From contig DDYY01000098.1 in the NCBI GenBank assembly GCA_002346225.1, positions 1 to 16,790 on the forward strand: a stretch of 16,790 nt of DNA, read 5' to 3'. Position numbers and translations under genes: made by a program. Under the pieces are notes generated by a model. It made no database searches and was not told the origin of the DNA. It saw only the letters and a program-made list of their open reading frames with translations. Each line of letters starts with the position of its first letter. Position 1 is the first letter of the stretch. This DNA is from Bacteroidetes bacterium UBA3022. Lineage in GTDB: Bacteria; Bacteroidota; Bacteroidia; Chitinophagales; BACL12. Positions 8,324 to 14,485 of this stretch are shown here, piece by piece.

Positions 8324-8355
8324 CAAAAGTACCACTCCGCGCGGGTCTTCTACAA
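8324..8355 (-). promoter_or_regulatory. dnaB promoter
   Basis: On the minus strand TTG (8355-8353), a 21-nt spacer and TACTTTTG (8331-8324), an exact TAnnTTTG, form a good Bacteroidota promoter. It puts transcription start near 8319, downstream of the longest possible dnaB start. Confidence 0.55.
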
Positions 8356-8359
8356 GCAA

Positions 8360-8526
8360 ACTACCATAAAAAGATGTTCACAGTTCGCTTGCCGCGACAG
8401 CTGTTGGCTAAGCTAAATTTAGCGTTTAAAGCCATAAATTATAAACGAAGTATCCACACCTTGATTGTCGGTGTGGACAACCGGTGTACAAAAATATTAG
8501 ATTAAAATTCCCTTAATGTGTGAAGC
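8360..8526. other. AT-rich spacer with DnaA-box-like words and inverted repeats
   Basis: No ORF is supported in these 167 bp. An 8-bp stem TCCACACC/GGTGTGGA with a 9-nt loop spans 8453-8477. Its two sides contain gTATCCACA (8450-8458) and, on the minus strand, TTGTCCACA (8480-8472), each an 8/9 match to the DnaA box TTATCCACA. A weaker TTGTACACC word follows on the minus strand (8490-8482). A perfect 12-bp palindrome GCTAAATTTAGC lies at 8412-8423, and CGTTTA/TAAACG at 8423-8447. AT-rich stretches flank the boxes (8411-8447 and 8488-8516). The stem has no T tract, so it is not a standard terminator for the upstream dehydrogenase. It could be a DnaA-controlled regulatory region of dnaB or an origin-like element. 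Confidence 0.4.
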
Positions 8527-9705
8527 TTACTTAAAGGCATCCAGACCTGTGACATCCATCCCTGTAATCAGGAGATGTATGTCGTGGGTGCCTTCGTAGG
8601 TGATAACGCTTTCGAGGTTCATCATGTGTCGCATAATCGGGTACTCGCCTGTAATTCCCATTCCTCCCAGCATTTGTCTTGCTTCACGGGCTATTTGCAA
8701 CGCCATGTCCACGTTGTTCCTTTTAGCCATAGAAATCTGCGCTGCAGTGGCTTTACCTTCATCCTTCAGCACGCCCAGTCGCCAGGCGAGTAGTTGCGCC
8801 TTGGTAATCTCGGTGACCATTTCTGCCAGCTTTTTTTGCTGTAGTTGAAACTGACCAATGGGTTTACCGAACTGAATCCGTTCCTTGGAATACCGAAGTG
8901 CAGTATCGTAACAATCCATGGCTGCTCCCATAGCTCCCCAGGCAATACCATAGCGAGCAGTAGAAAGACAAGACAAGGGTCCTCTTAATCCCTTTACACC
9001 GGGCAACAGGTTCTCTTTGGGAACTTTCACATTGTCGAATACCAATTCACCTGTAGCAGATGCTCTTAATGACCACTTGCCTTTGGTTTCCGGAGTGGTA
9101 AAGCCTTCCATACCGCGTTCTACAATCAATCCACGGACAACACCTTCTTCATCTTTAGCCCAGACAACTGCAATATCTGCGAACGGTGAATTGGATATCC
9201 ATAGCTTGGCGCCATTCAGAAGGTAATGGTCGTCCATATCTTTGAAATGGGTAATCATGCCACCCGGGTTAGAACCATGATCCGGTTCGGTGAGGCCAAA
9301 ACATCCTATCATTCTGCCCGCCCCTAATTCAGGCAGGTATTTTTTCCTTTGTTCTTCTGATCCATAGGTATAGATGGGATACATCACCAGGGAGCCCTGT
9401 ACCGAAACAAGCGAGCGCAGACCGCTGTCACCCCGCTCAATTTCCTGCATGATCAGTCCGTAGCATACGTTGTCCAATCCACCTCCGCCATACTCTGCCG
9501 GGATGGTTGGACCGAAAGCACCTATCTCAGCCAGCCCGGGAATAAGGTGGCGGGGCGTTTCTGCTCTTTGAGCGTAATCCTCTATAATCGGGCTTACTTC
9601 CTGTTTGACAAATTGCCTGACAGTATCCCTCACAAGTTTCTGCTCTGTAGTGAGCAAATCGTCGATATTGTAGTAATCTACTCCTTCAAATTGATCGAAA
9701 GCCAT
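8527..9705 (-). CDS. Acyl-CoA dehydrogenase, glutaryl-CoA dehydrogenase-like
   Basis: A 392-aa flavoenzyme of the acyl-CoA dehydrogenase family. It has the alpha-helical N-domain, the FAD segment CFGLTEPDHGSNP, WISNSPFADIAVVWA, GKWSLRASATGE and the C-terminal QMLGGMGITGEYPIMRHMMNLE region. The catalytic Glu is E371 in ITYEGTHDIH. The sequence follows glutaryl-CoA dehydrogenase more closely than short- or medium-chain enzymes: it keeps the Arg/Ser pair of that enzyme in the LRSLVSVQGSLV segment and the phrase YGSEEQRKKYLP. The expected reaction is oxidative decarboxylation of glutaryl-CoA to crotonyl-CoA in lysine and tryptophan breakdown. Non-decarboxylating relatives exist, so the specificity is likely, not certain. 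The ATG at 9705 is 17 nt from a perfect -7 box. It is divergent from folB. Confidence 0.88.
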   Translation of the reverse strand: MAFDQFEGVDYYNIDDLLTTEQKLVRDTVRQFVKQEVSPIIEDYAQRAETPRHLIPGLAEIGAFGPTIPAEYGGGGLDNVCYGLIMQEIERGDSGLRSLVSVQGSLVMYPIYTYGSEEQRKKYLPELGAGRMIGCFGLTEPDHGSNPGGMITHFKDMDDHYLLNGAKLWISNSPFADIAVVWAKDEEGVVRGLIVERGMEGFTTPETKGKWSLRASATGELVFDNVKVPKENLLPGVKGLRGPLSCLSTARYGIAWGAMGAAMDCYDTALRYSKERIQFGKPIGQFQLQQKKLAEMVTEITKAQLLAWRLGVLKDEGKATAAQISMAKRNNVDMALQIAREARQMLGGMGITGEYPIMRHMMNLESVITYEGTHDIHLLITGMDVTGLDAFK

Positions 9706-9722
9706 AGCTGTATTTTGTGGAA

Positions 9723-9730
9723 CAAAGGTA
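9723..9730 (-). promoter_or_regulatory. Acyl-CoA dehydrogenase promoter -7 box
   Basis: On the minus strand TACCTTTG, an exact TAnnTTTG, ends 17 nt before the ATG. No TTG is visible at the -33 distance. Confidence 0.45.
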
Positions 9731-9787
9731 AGTATATAACAGGGCAGTTCCCATACGGTTCCGTAGTTTCGCCTTTAAAATTCAACC

Positions 9788-10150
9788 ATGGGCAGGATTA
9801 TTCTGAAAGGCATGCAATTCAAAAGCCACATAGGTGTGTACGATTTCGAGCAACAATACGGAAATAATTTCCGCGTAGACATTGAGGTAGAAAGTGATAT
9901 AGTCAACGGAGCTACCGATCAGCTGGAGGCTACGATTGATTATTCCAGCATTTATTCCATCACCCAGGGGGTAATGGAGCAGCCGTGCAAATTGATTGAA
10001 TTTGCGGCTAAAAACATTATGGACAGACTGGTGGCCGCGCAATTGACCGGCACCTACACCAAGGTGATTGTAACTAAATTGCATCCCCCGCTGGGCAGTG
10101 CTGTGGAGGAGGTAAGCATCGCACTGGAGTGGACTAAAAAAGTCCTTTAA
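9788..10150 (+). CDS. folB: Dihydroneopterin aldolase
   Basis: Converts 7,8-dihydroneopterin to 6-hydroxymethyl-dihydropterin and glycolaldehyde in folate synthesis. The 120-aa length is normal for this tunnelling-fold enzyme. Visible family features are the SHIGVYDFEQQYGNNF start with E21 (pterin anchor), the IDYSSIY motif with Y52, and the TKLHPPLG loop with K97 placed like the catalytic Lys. The ATG at 9788 begins MGRIILKGMQF, as usual for the family. A 7/8 match to the -7 box (TAGTTTCG, 9764-9771) lies 16 nt upstream in the spacer shared with the divergent dehydrogenase. An imperfect hairpin, AGCGAAG/CTTCGCT, overlaps the stop codon and is followed by GGTTTTT, so it may be a weak terminator before the tRNA gene. 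Confidence 0.93.
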   Translation: MGRIILKGMQFKSHIGVYDFEQQYGNNFRVDIEVESDIVNGATDQLEATIDYSSIYSITQGVMEQPCKLIEFAAKNIMDRLVAAQLTGTYTKVIVTKLHPPLGSAVEEVSIALEWTKKVL

Positions 10151-10175
10151 GCGAAGGCTTCGCTAAATGGTTTTT
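10147..10175 (+). terminator. Possible weak folB terminator
   Basis: AGCGAAG-G-CTTCGCT forms a 6-7 bp hairpin across the folB stop codon, followed after AAATGG by five T. The gap before the T tract makes it a poor intrinsic terminator. Confidence 0.3.
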
Positions 10176-10180
10176 CCTTC

Positions 10181-10188
10181 TATCTTTG
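10181..10188 (+). promoter_or_regulatory. tRNA-Cys promoter -7 box
   Basis: TATCTTTG is an exact TAnnTTTG match ending 7 nt before the mature tRNA 5' end. This implies its own promoter and a 5' leader of only a few bases. A -33 TTG is not obvious. Confidence 0.55.
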
Positions 10189-10195
10189 CAGTATT

Positions 10196-10269
10196 GGTCG
10201 GATGGCCGAGTGGCTAGGCAGAGCTCTGCAAAAGCTCGTACAGCGGTTCGAATCCGCTTCCGACCTCCA
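10196..10269 (+). tRNA. tRNA-Cys (GCA), CCA encoded
   Basis: The cloverleaf can be drawn without mismatch. The acceptor stem is GGTCGGA/TCCGACC, the D stem GCC/GGC, the anticodon stem GAGCT/AGCTC, and the T stem AGCGG/CCGCT with loop TTCGAAT. The anticodon loop CTGCAAA gives anticodon GCA (10228-10230) after the invariant T33. The discriminator is T (10266), the main identity base for cysteinyl-tRNA synthetase. The terminal CCA is present in the DNA (10267-10269). It is transcribed from its own -7 box and ends at a strong hairpin terminator. Confidence 0.98.
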
Positions 10270-10272
10270 AAG

Positions 10273-10298
10273 AAAAACCCCGCAAATGCGGGGTTTTT
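10273..10298. terminator. Bidirectional intrinsic terminator
   Basis: Five A, then CCCCGC-AAAT-GCGGGG, then five T. This symmetric stem can stop tRNA-Cys transcription on the plus strand and the convergent coiled-coil gene on the minus strand. Confidence 0.9.
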
Positions 10299-10337
10299 GC
10301 ATATTGGTTAACGCCGGCCCTGTAAGGCACTTCTGCG

Positions 10338-11279
10338 CTATTTGAAATCAAAACTGTTCTCTCCTATCAGTTCGCCTTTGTGGTAAATCTTGGCCACATA
10401 AGTTCCCGACATGAATGCATAATTCTGCTCCCAGTAGATGCATTTGTTGTCACTGCCATCACCCTCATAAGCAATAGTGGTTGCAGCAGTATAGGCGGCC
10501 GTTCCGGTTCCTTTATAACCGGGTATTCGCTTTCCGTTGCTGGCGCCGGAAGCCACTACTACGCCATTGGGATCTATCAGTTGAATGAAAATTTCCTGTT
10601 CCGTTCCGGCTGAAAAATCATTGCGCAGCAAATCGAAGCAAATGCGGATACGGTCTATTCTTTTTGCCTTTTCGTTCTCCTTTTCCTTGCCTCCATTCTT
10701 ACTCTTGATGCCGGTGAGGGTAATATTGCTGGCCAGGATAACGGATGCCTTATCAATGATGCTGGCCTTTTCTTCCGTCAGCCCTTCATTTAAAACAACC
10801 TGCTCATCGTAACTACCTTGTAACTGGGTGTATTCCCCCTCCAGCACACCATATTTCACATTCATATCTGCAAGTTGCTGCCTGTAACTATCGCGCTGCT
10901 TTTCCAGATTTTTAAGTTGTTGTTGCGCATCGGCCAGCAAAGCCTTCAATTCCTCGCTTTCCATTTGAGATGCCTGTCTGTTGCTCAACAAGCGACCGAT
11001 ATCCTGTTTCCTCACTTCTATTTCCGCCAGTAAGGAATCCAGCACGATGTCTTTATCGACATTGATACCCTTCTGTCTTGTCAGCTCATCTACCAGACTA
11101 TTGTAGCGTTCGTTCAATACAATGCGCATGCTATCGAGTTCAGAAATGGTGGTTTCTGTCTGCAGTTGCTTTTCCTTGTTTTGATACGCCTGATAAAACA
11201 ACCATGCGTTCAGACCCAGCAAGGAAAGAATCATGATGAGATAAAGGTTGCGCTCTTTGGTATTTCGGGTTTCCTGCAT
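10338..11279 (-). CDS. Membrane-anchored coiled-coil protein of unknown function
   Basis: A 313-aa protein I cannot assign to a named family. A short charged N-terminus is followed by one hydrophobic helix (about 12-30, LYLIMILSLLGLNAWLFYQA). A long Gln/Glu/Lys-rich coiled coil follows (about 33-180, interrupted near INVDKDIVLDS), then a Lys/Glu linker (NGGKEKENEKAK). The C-terminal domain (about 210-313) is probably beta-rich, with RIRICFDLLRND, IFIQLIDPNGVVVASG and a GTYVAKIYHKGELIGENSF end. The topology suggests an inner-membrane anchor with the coiled coil and C-terminal domain in the periplasm. It lies 45 bp downstream of the Kelch gene on the same strand and may share its transcript. 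The bidirectional terminator follows. The start ATG is the only good one before the helix. Confidence 0.8.
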   Translation of the reverse strand: MQETRNTKERNLYLIMILSLLGLNAWLFYQAYQNKEKQLQTETTISELDSMRIVLNERYNSLVDELTRQKGINVDKDIVLDSLLAEIEVRKQDIGRLLSNRQASQMESEELKALLADAQQQLKNLEKQRDSYRQQLADMNVKYGVLEGEYTQLQGSYDEQVVLNEGLTEEKASIIDKASVILASNITLTGIKSKNGGKEKENEKAKRIDRIRICFDLLRNDFSAGTEQEIFIQLIDPNGVVVASGASNGKRIPGYKGTGTAAYTAATTIAYEGDGSDNKCIYWEQNYAFMSGTYVAKIYHKGELIGENSFDFK

Positions 11280-11324
11280 AGTTAATTCATTCGAATTGAT
11301 GAAGGTAGTACAAAAAACCAGCCA

Positions 11325-12728
11325 CTATTGTTTGATGAATCTGGAAAGAGCCGACCTATTATTACCATCAATAATGTGCAATATGTAGACACCGGGCTGC
11401 AGTGCGTTAACATTCAGGCTCATAGCCGTTTGTGCCCCATTTAACAAATTTCCGTGCATCACCTTTCTGCCAGAAAGATCTATTACTACCCATTCCCGGG
11501 CGGTGAAATCTTCCCATATTACTTGAAGCATATCTTGCACAGGTTGGGGAAAGATGACCACGTTGCCGACTAAACCAGGAGATTCGGTTATATCGACTAG
11601 GGGTATTTCAAGCAATTCTGCTGAACCATCAAAGCCACCGGAGACCAGTAGCTTATCTTCCCAATAGCTCTTGGCGGCGGCATAAGCATATCTACCATCT
11701 AATGCCATTGACCGCTCATGCCAAGTATCATTCTCTACACAATAAAAATAAGTTGGGGAAAATGTCAAATCTATTCCGAACCCAGACTCATTGGTACCTC
11801 CAGGTAATACGACCCAATCAAAGCCCGGGCAATCAATATCTGCACTGGTTGTAGTAATATTGAACATCTGATGATAGCTCTGACCTTCAGGTAAAAAAGC
11901 CGCTGCCGACCAGCTATCTGTGGAAACGTTATACATTTCACAAGCTGTATGTCCATCAAAGCCGGTACCATTAAAAAACCTTCCCCCTGACACCAAGACC
12001 CGATTGCCGCTCAAGGCAACTGCAGCATGATAATCACGCGTAAATGTCATTGAAGCTACTGTAGTCCAGGTATCCAGCATCGGATCATATATTTCACAAG
12101 AATTCATTTGAAAGCCTGCATCCGGATTAAAACCACCAGCTACGAGAACGCGTCCATCATTTAAGAGGGTAGCGGTATGATAGCTGCGACCTGTTTGCAA
12201 AGACGCCACTTGCGAAATAGTTTCAGTTGCCGGATCAAAAATTTCCACTATGGTAGTATTGCCGCCTGCACTGCTATAACCACCAACAAGAAGTATGCGG
12301 CCATCATTAAGTTGCGTTGAGGTATGTCCGGACCTCCCTACAGACATGTCAGGGCCATCGGAAAAGCTTTGGGAAGTAGCATCGTAAATCTGGGTTCCAT
12401 AATAGTTGATGCTCCCACCGTTCCAGCCACCACTTATAAGCACTTTCTCAGCACCTGCATGCTCATATCTTGTTGCCTTGTGTTCAAATCGAATACTATC
12501 CATATCACCCACCAATACCCAATCGTAGGTACTTCCTGCAATAAACAGCTCAGCAGATTTCAGGTTTTCAAATCCGTCATAGCCCCCTGTTACCAGAAAG
12601 CCATCCTGCAGGCCTGTCATGGTATGTCCATTGCGGGAAAAATTCATTTCTGCAGCTGATGACCATGTCAGCTGTGCCTGCAAATTAATTGCTACGATAA
12701 GTGCGATTATTAAAGTTTTAATTTTCAT
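11325..12728 (-). CDS. Secreted Kelch-repeat protein with type IX secretion sorting domain
   Basis: A 467-aa secreted protein. The signal peptide MKIKTLIIALIVAINLQAQ (1-19) is followed by seven Kelch-type Gly-Gly motifs at about residues 48, 100, 149, 198, 248, 310 and 364. Their spacing is 49-62, and most are preceded by a strand such as GRILLV or NRVLVS, fitting a seven-bladed beta-propeller. A C-terminal domain (about 385-467) shows the type A sorting pattern: FPQPVQDML, VVIDLSGRKV, LQPGVYILHI and a basic RFIKQ end. It should therefore be exported by Sec and carried across the outer membrane by the type IX system. The binding partner is unknown. An ATG at 12752 would add eight residues before the signal peptide; 12728 is preferred. 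The start overlaps the 3' end of the methyltransferase gene by 11 bp. Confidence 0.9.
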   Translation of the reverse strand: MKIKTLIIALIVAINLQAQLTWSSAAEMNFSRNGHTMTGLQDGFLVTGGYDGFENLKSAELFIAGSTYDWVLVGDMDSIRFEHKATRYEHAGAEKVLISGGWNGGSINYYGTQIYDATSQSFSDGPDMSVGRSGHTSTQLNDGRILLVGGYSSAGGNTTIVEIFDPATETISQVASLQTGRSYHTATLLNDGRVLVAGGFNPDAGFQMNSCEIYDPMLDTWTTVASMTFTRDYHAAVALSGNRVLVSGGRFFNGTGFDGHTACEMYNVSTDSWSAAAFLPEGQSYHQMFNITTTSADIDCPGFDWVVLPGGTNESGFGIDLTFSPTYFYCVENDTWHERSMALDGRYAYAAAKSYWEDKLLVSGGFDGSAELLEIPLVDITESPGLVGNVVIFPQPVQDMLQVIWEDFTAREWVVIDLSGRKVMHGNLLNGAQTAMSLNVNALQPGVYILHIIDGNNRSALSRFIKQ

Positions 12729-13872
12729 TTTGATACTTTTTAGAACCTTCATAAATATCGAAACACAAAAAACGACATTCGAGCGGGCCGTTAAACAGGA
12801 CTATTTTACGGGATGGTTTCAAACCGATGAACTTGGCTGCTTCCAGATTAGAGGTAAGTACCCATACCTTCCATCCTTTGTAGGCTTGTTTCATCCTATC
12901 GCCCATGGCGCGGTAAAAGGCAATCATATCATCTTTCTTCATACGTTCTCCATAAGGCGGATTGATGATGGCGATGCCGGGGAACTTAGGAGGATCAGCG
13001 TCCTCAAAGCGTTTCGGGAAAAGAGAAATCCTATCCTCCAGTTTGGCTGCTTTCACATTTTCTGCAGCTTGTGCCAAAACACGCGACTGCATATCTGAAC
13101 CGGTAATAATCAGTTTCCGGTCGAGCAGCACATCTGACTGCGCCTGCAACAACAATTGTTTAAATATGCCGGGATCATAATCTTTCCAATGCTTAAAGGC
13201 AAAATCGTTGCGGATGAGTCCCGGAGCAATTCTGTAAGCAGCCAGCGCAGCTTCTATAGGTAAGGTGGCAGAACCGCACATAGGGTCGTACAGCGGAACC
13301 TGCATGTCCCATCCGGAAAGCCGGATCATTCCTGCTGCCAGCACCTCACTCAAAGGCGCCTTATGCACTGTCTGCCGGTAGCCCCTTTTGTGTAAAGAAT
13401 GACCGGAGCTGTTGAGCGAAACAGTAACCTGATCCTGATTGATATGGAGGTGTAGCGGTATATCAGGATTGTTGGTATCCACACTGGGGCGTTCCCCGCC
13501 ATTAGACCTGAAGCGGTCAACAATGGCATCTTTTAGGCGCAATGCGGCATATTGGGTATGGGTAAAATACTCGGAATGTATGGCAAAGGTTATGGCGAAG
13601 GTAGTCTGAATTTCCAGCCAGTTCTCCCAGGGTATATCACGCGCCCGGTCGTAGAGCTCGTCCGGACTGTCTGCCTGAAAACTAGCTACGGGCAGTAATA
13701 TTCTGACCGCAGTAAAAAGATGCATATTGGCGGCATACAGGAGTACCTTGTCTCCTTCGAAGGCAACCGCCCTTTTCCTTATCTCAATCCCGCCTGCTCC
13801 TAATTGCTCCAGTTCTGTGGCAAGAACCTGCTCTAATCCCTGAAAGGTAGTAGCTACCATTTTTTCTGACAT
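12718..13872 (-). CDS. THUMP-domain class I RNA methyltransferase (RlmL-N/YpsC-like)
   Basis: A 384-aa SAM-dependent methyltransferase with an N-terminal ferredoxin-like/THUMP RNA-binding part (about 1-155, containing FAIHSEYFTHTQYAALRLKD). The Rossmann catalytic part includes YDPMCGSATLPIEAA (195-209), ITGSDMQSRVLAQAAENVK (256-274) and the NPPYGERM motif (304-311). That motif marks N2-guanine methyltransferases. The layout matches the N-terminal half of E. coli RlmL and stand-alone YpsC-type enzymes, so the likely product is m2G in 23S rRNA; the exact position is inferred. A TATCTTTA box (13877-13884) lies just 4 nt before the ATG, so the mRNA may be leaderless. The stop lies 11 bp inside the Kelch gene. 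Confidence 0.93.
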   Translation of the reverse strand: MSEKMVATTFQGLEQVLATELEQLGAGGIEIRKRAVAFEGDKVLLYAANMHLFTAVRILLPVASFQADSPDELYDRARDIPWENWLEIQTTFAITFAIHSEYFTHTQYAALRLKDAIVDRFRSNGGERPSVDTNNPDIPLHLHINQDQVTVSLNSSGHSLHKRGYRQTVHKAPLSEVLAAGMIRLSGWDMQVPLYDPMCGSATLPIEAALAAYRIAPGLIRNDFAFKHWKDYDPGIFKQLLLQAQSDVLLDRKLIITGSDMQSRVLAQAAENVKAAKLEDRISLFPKRFEDADPPKFPGIAIINPPYGERMKKDDMIAFYRAMGDRMKQAYKGWKVWVLTSNLEAAKFIGLKPSRKIVLFNGPLECRFLCFDIYEGSKKYQNEN

Positions 13873-13876
13873 GCTG

Positions 13877-13884
13877 TAAAGATA
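13877..13884 (-). promoter_or_regulatory. Methyltransferase promoter -7 box
   Basis: On the minus strand TATCTTTA, 7/8 of TAnnTTTG, sits between the upstream terminator and the ATG, with 4 nt to the start codon. Confidence 0.4.
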
Positions 13885-13897
13885 TTCGATGGTAAAT

Positions 13898-13927
13898 AAA
13901 AAAGTCCCGACCTAAGCCGGGACTTTT
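13898..13927 (-). terminator. Intrinsic terminator of the haloperoxidase-secreted protein transcript
   Basis: On the minus strand AAAAGTCCCG, an 8-nt loop and CGGGACTTTT form a 10-bp stem followed by more T (TTTTTTATTT). It lies 20 bp after the stop of the small secreted gene and directly before the methyltransferase promoter. Confidence 0.9.
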
Positions 13928-13947
13928 CTTATGAGGTGCATCCAGAA

Positions 13948-14457
13948 CTACTTAACGTAGCAATCGAACTTCACGTTTTTATCCATCTGTGTAAATGTAT
14001 TGTCCAGCAATCCCTGAAAATTATCTACCAGATTGATACGGTCCCACTCAGTTGGATCGAGCCATGAGCAACCTTCGTGCGGAGAATATTTCACACGCGC
14101 CCACCTAAGGTCTTTTTTGAAAATCATAGCAAATACCTTGGTAGCATCATCTTTGGTCATGCTGACATCGAGATAATAAGTCCACTCCAGATTCCTCATC
14201 AAAGAAGGGAATCGCAACATTTCCTTGGTCATGGAAGCGTCTTTGTACAGGATGAAATCGTAATAAATCCTGGCACCGTCGGTATTCTTATATTCCAGTT
14301 TCCAGTAAAGCGGCTGACCGTTATTGTTAACCGATTTTTCAATCTTTCCCATGTGATCCTTGGACACAAAGTCTTTCATCACAACCTGAGCATTCAGACC
14401 GGAGGCCAGTGCCCCGATGAAAAGCAGCGGGAGTATTAACTTCATAGTGGTTTTCAT
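13948..14457 (-). CDS. Small secreted protein of unknown function
   Basis: A 169-aa protein with a clear Sec signal peptide: basic MKTTMK, a hydrophobic core and a probable cleavage after LNAQ (about residue 24). No lipobox or membrane helix follows. The mature part is about 145 residues, rich in aromatic residues and Lys/Asp, with repeated Met-Thr-Lys segments (ASMTKEM and VSMTKDDA). It has two cysteines, in GCSW and FDCYVK, that could form one disulfide. I do not recognise the family. It starts 28 bp after the haloperoxidase stop with no promoter match seen between, so the two are probably co-transcribed. A strong terminator follows. MKLILPLL at residue 5 is an alternative start. Confidence 0.78.
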   Translation of the reverse strand: MKTTMKLILPLLFIGALASGLNAQVVMKDFVSKDHMGKIEKSVNNNGQPLYWKLEYKNTDGARIYYDFILYKDASMTKEMLRFPSLMRNLEWTYYLDVSMTKDDATKVFAMIFKKDLRWARVKYSPHEGCSWLDPTEWDRINLVDNFQGLLDNTFTQMDKNVKFDCYVK

Positions 14458-14485
14458 ATATAATTATTTATGCTTTCGTTTACAA

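Noticed and set aside
8258..8359. A 545-aa DnaB starting at TTG 8359
   Set aside because: The extension contains a TTG-21 nt-TACTTTTG promoter, so most of it would not be in the mRNA, and it has no family resemblance.
8453..8477. The TCCACACC/GGTGTGGA hairpin as an intrinsic terminator
   Set aside because: There is no T tract on either side, and the arms match DnaA-box words better.
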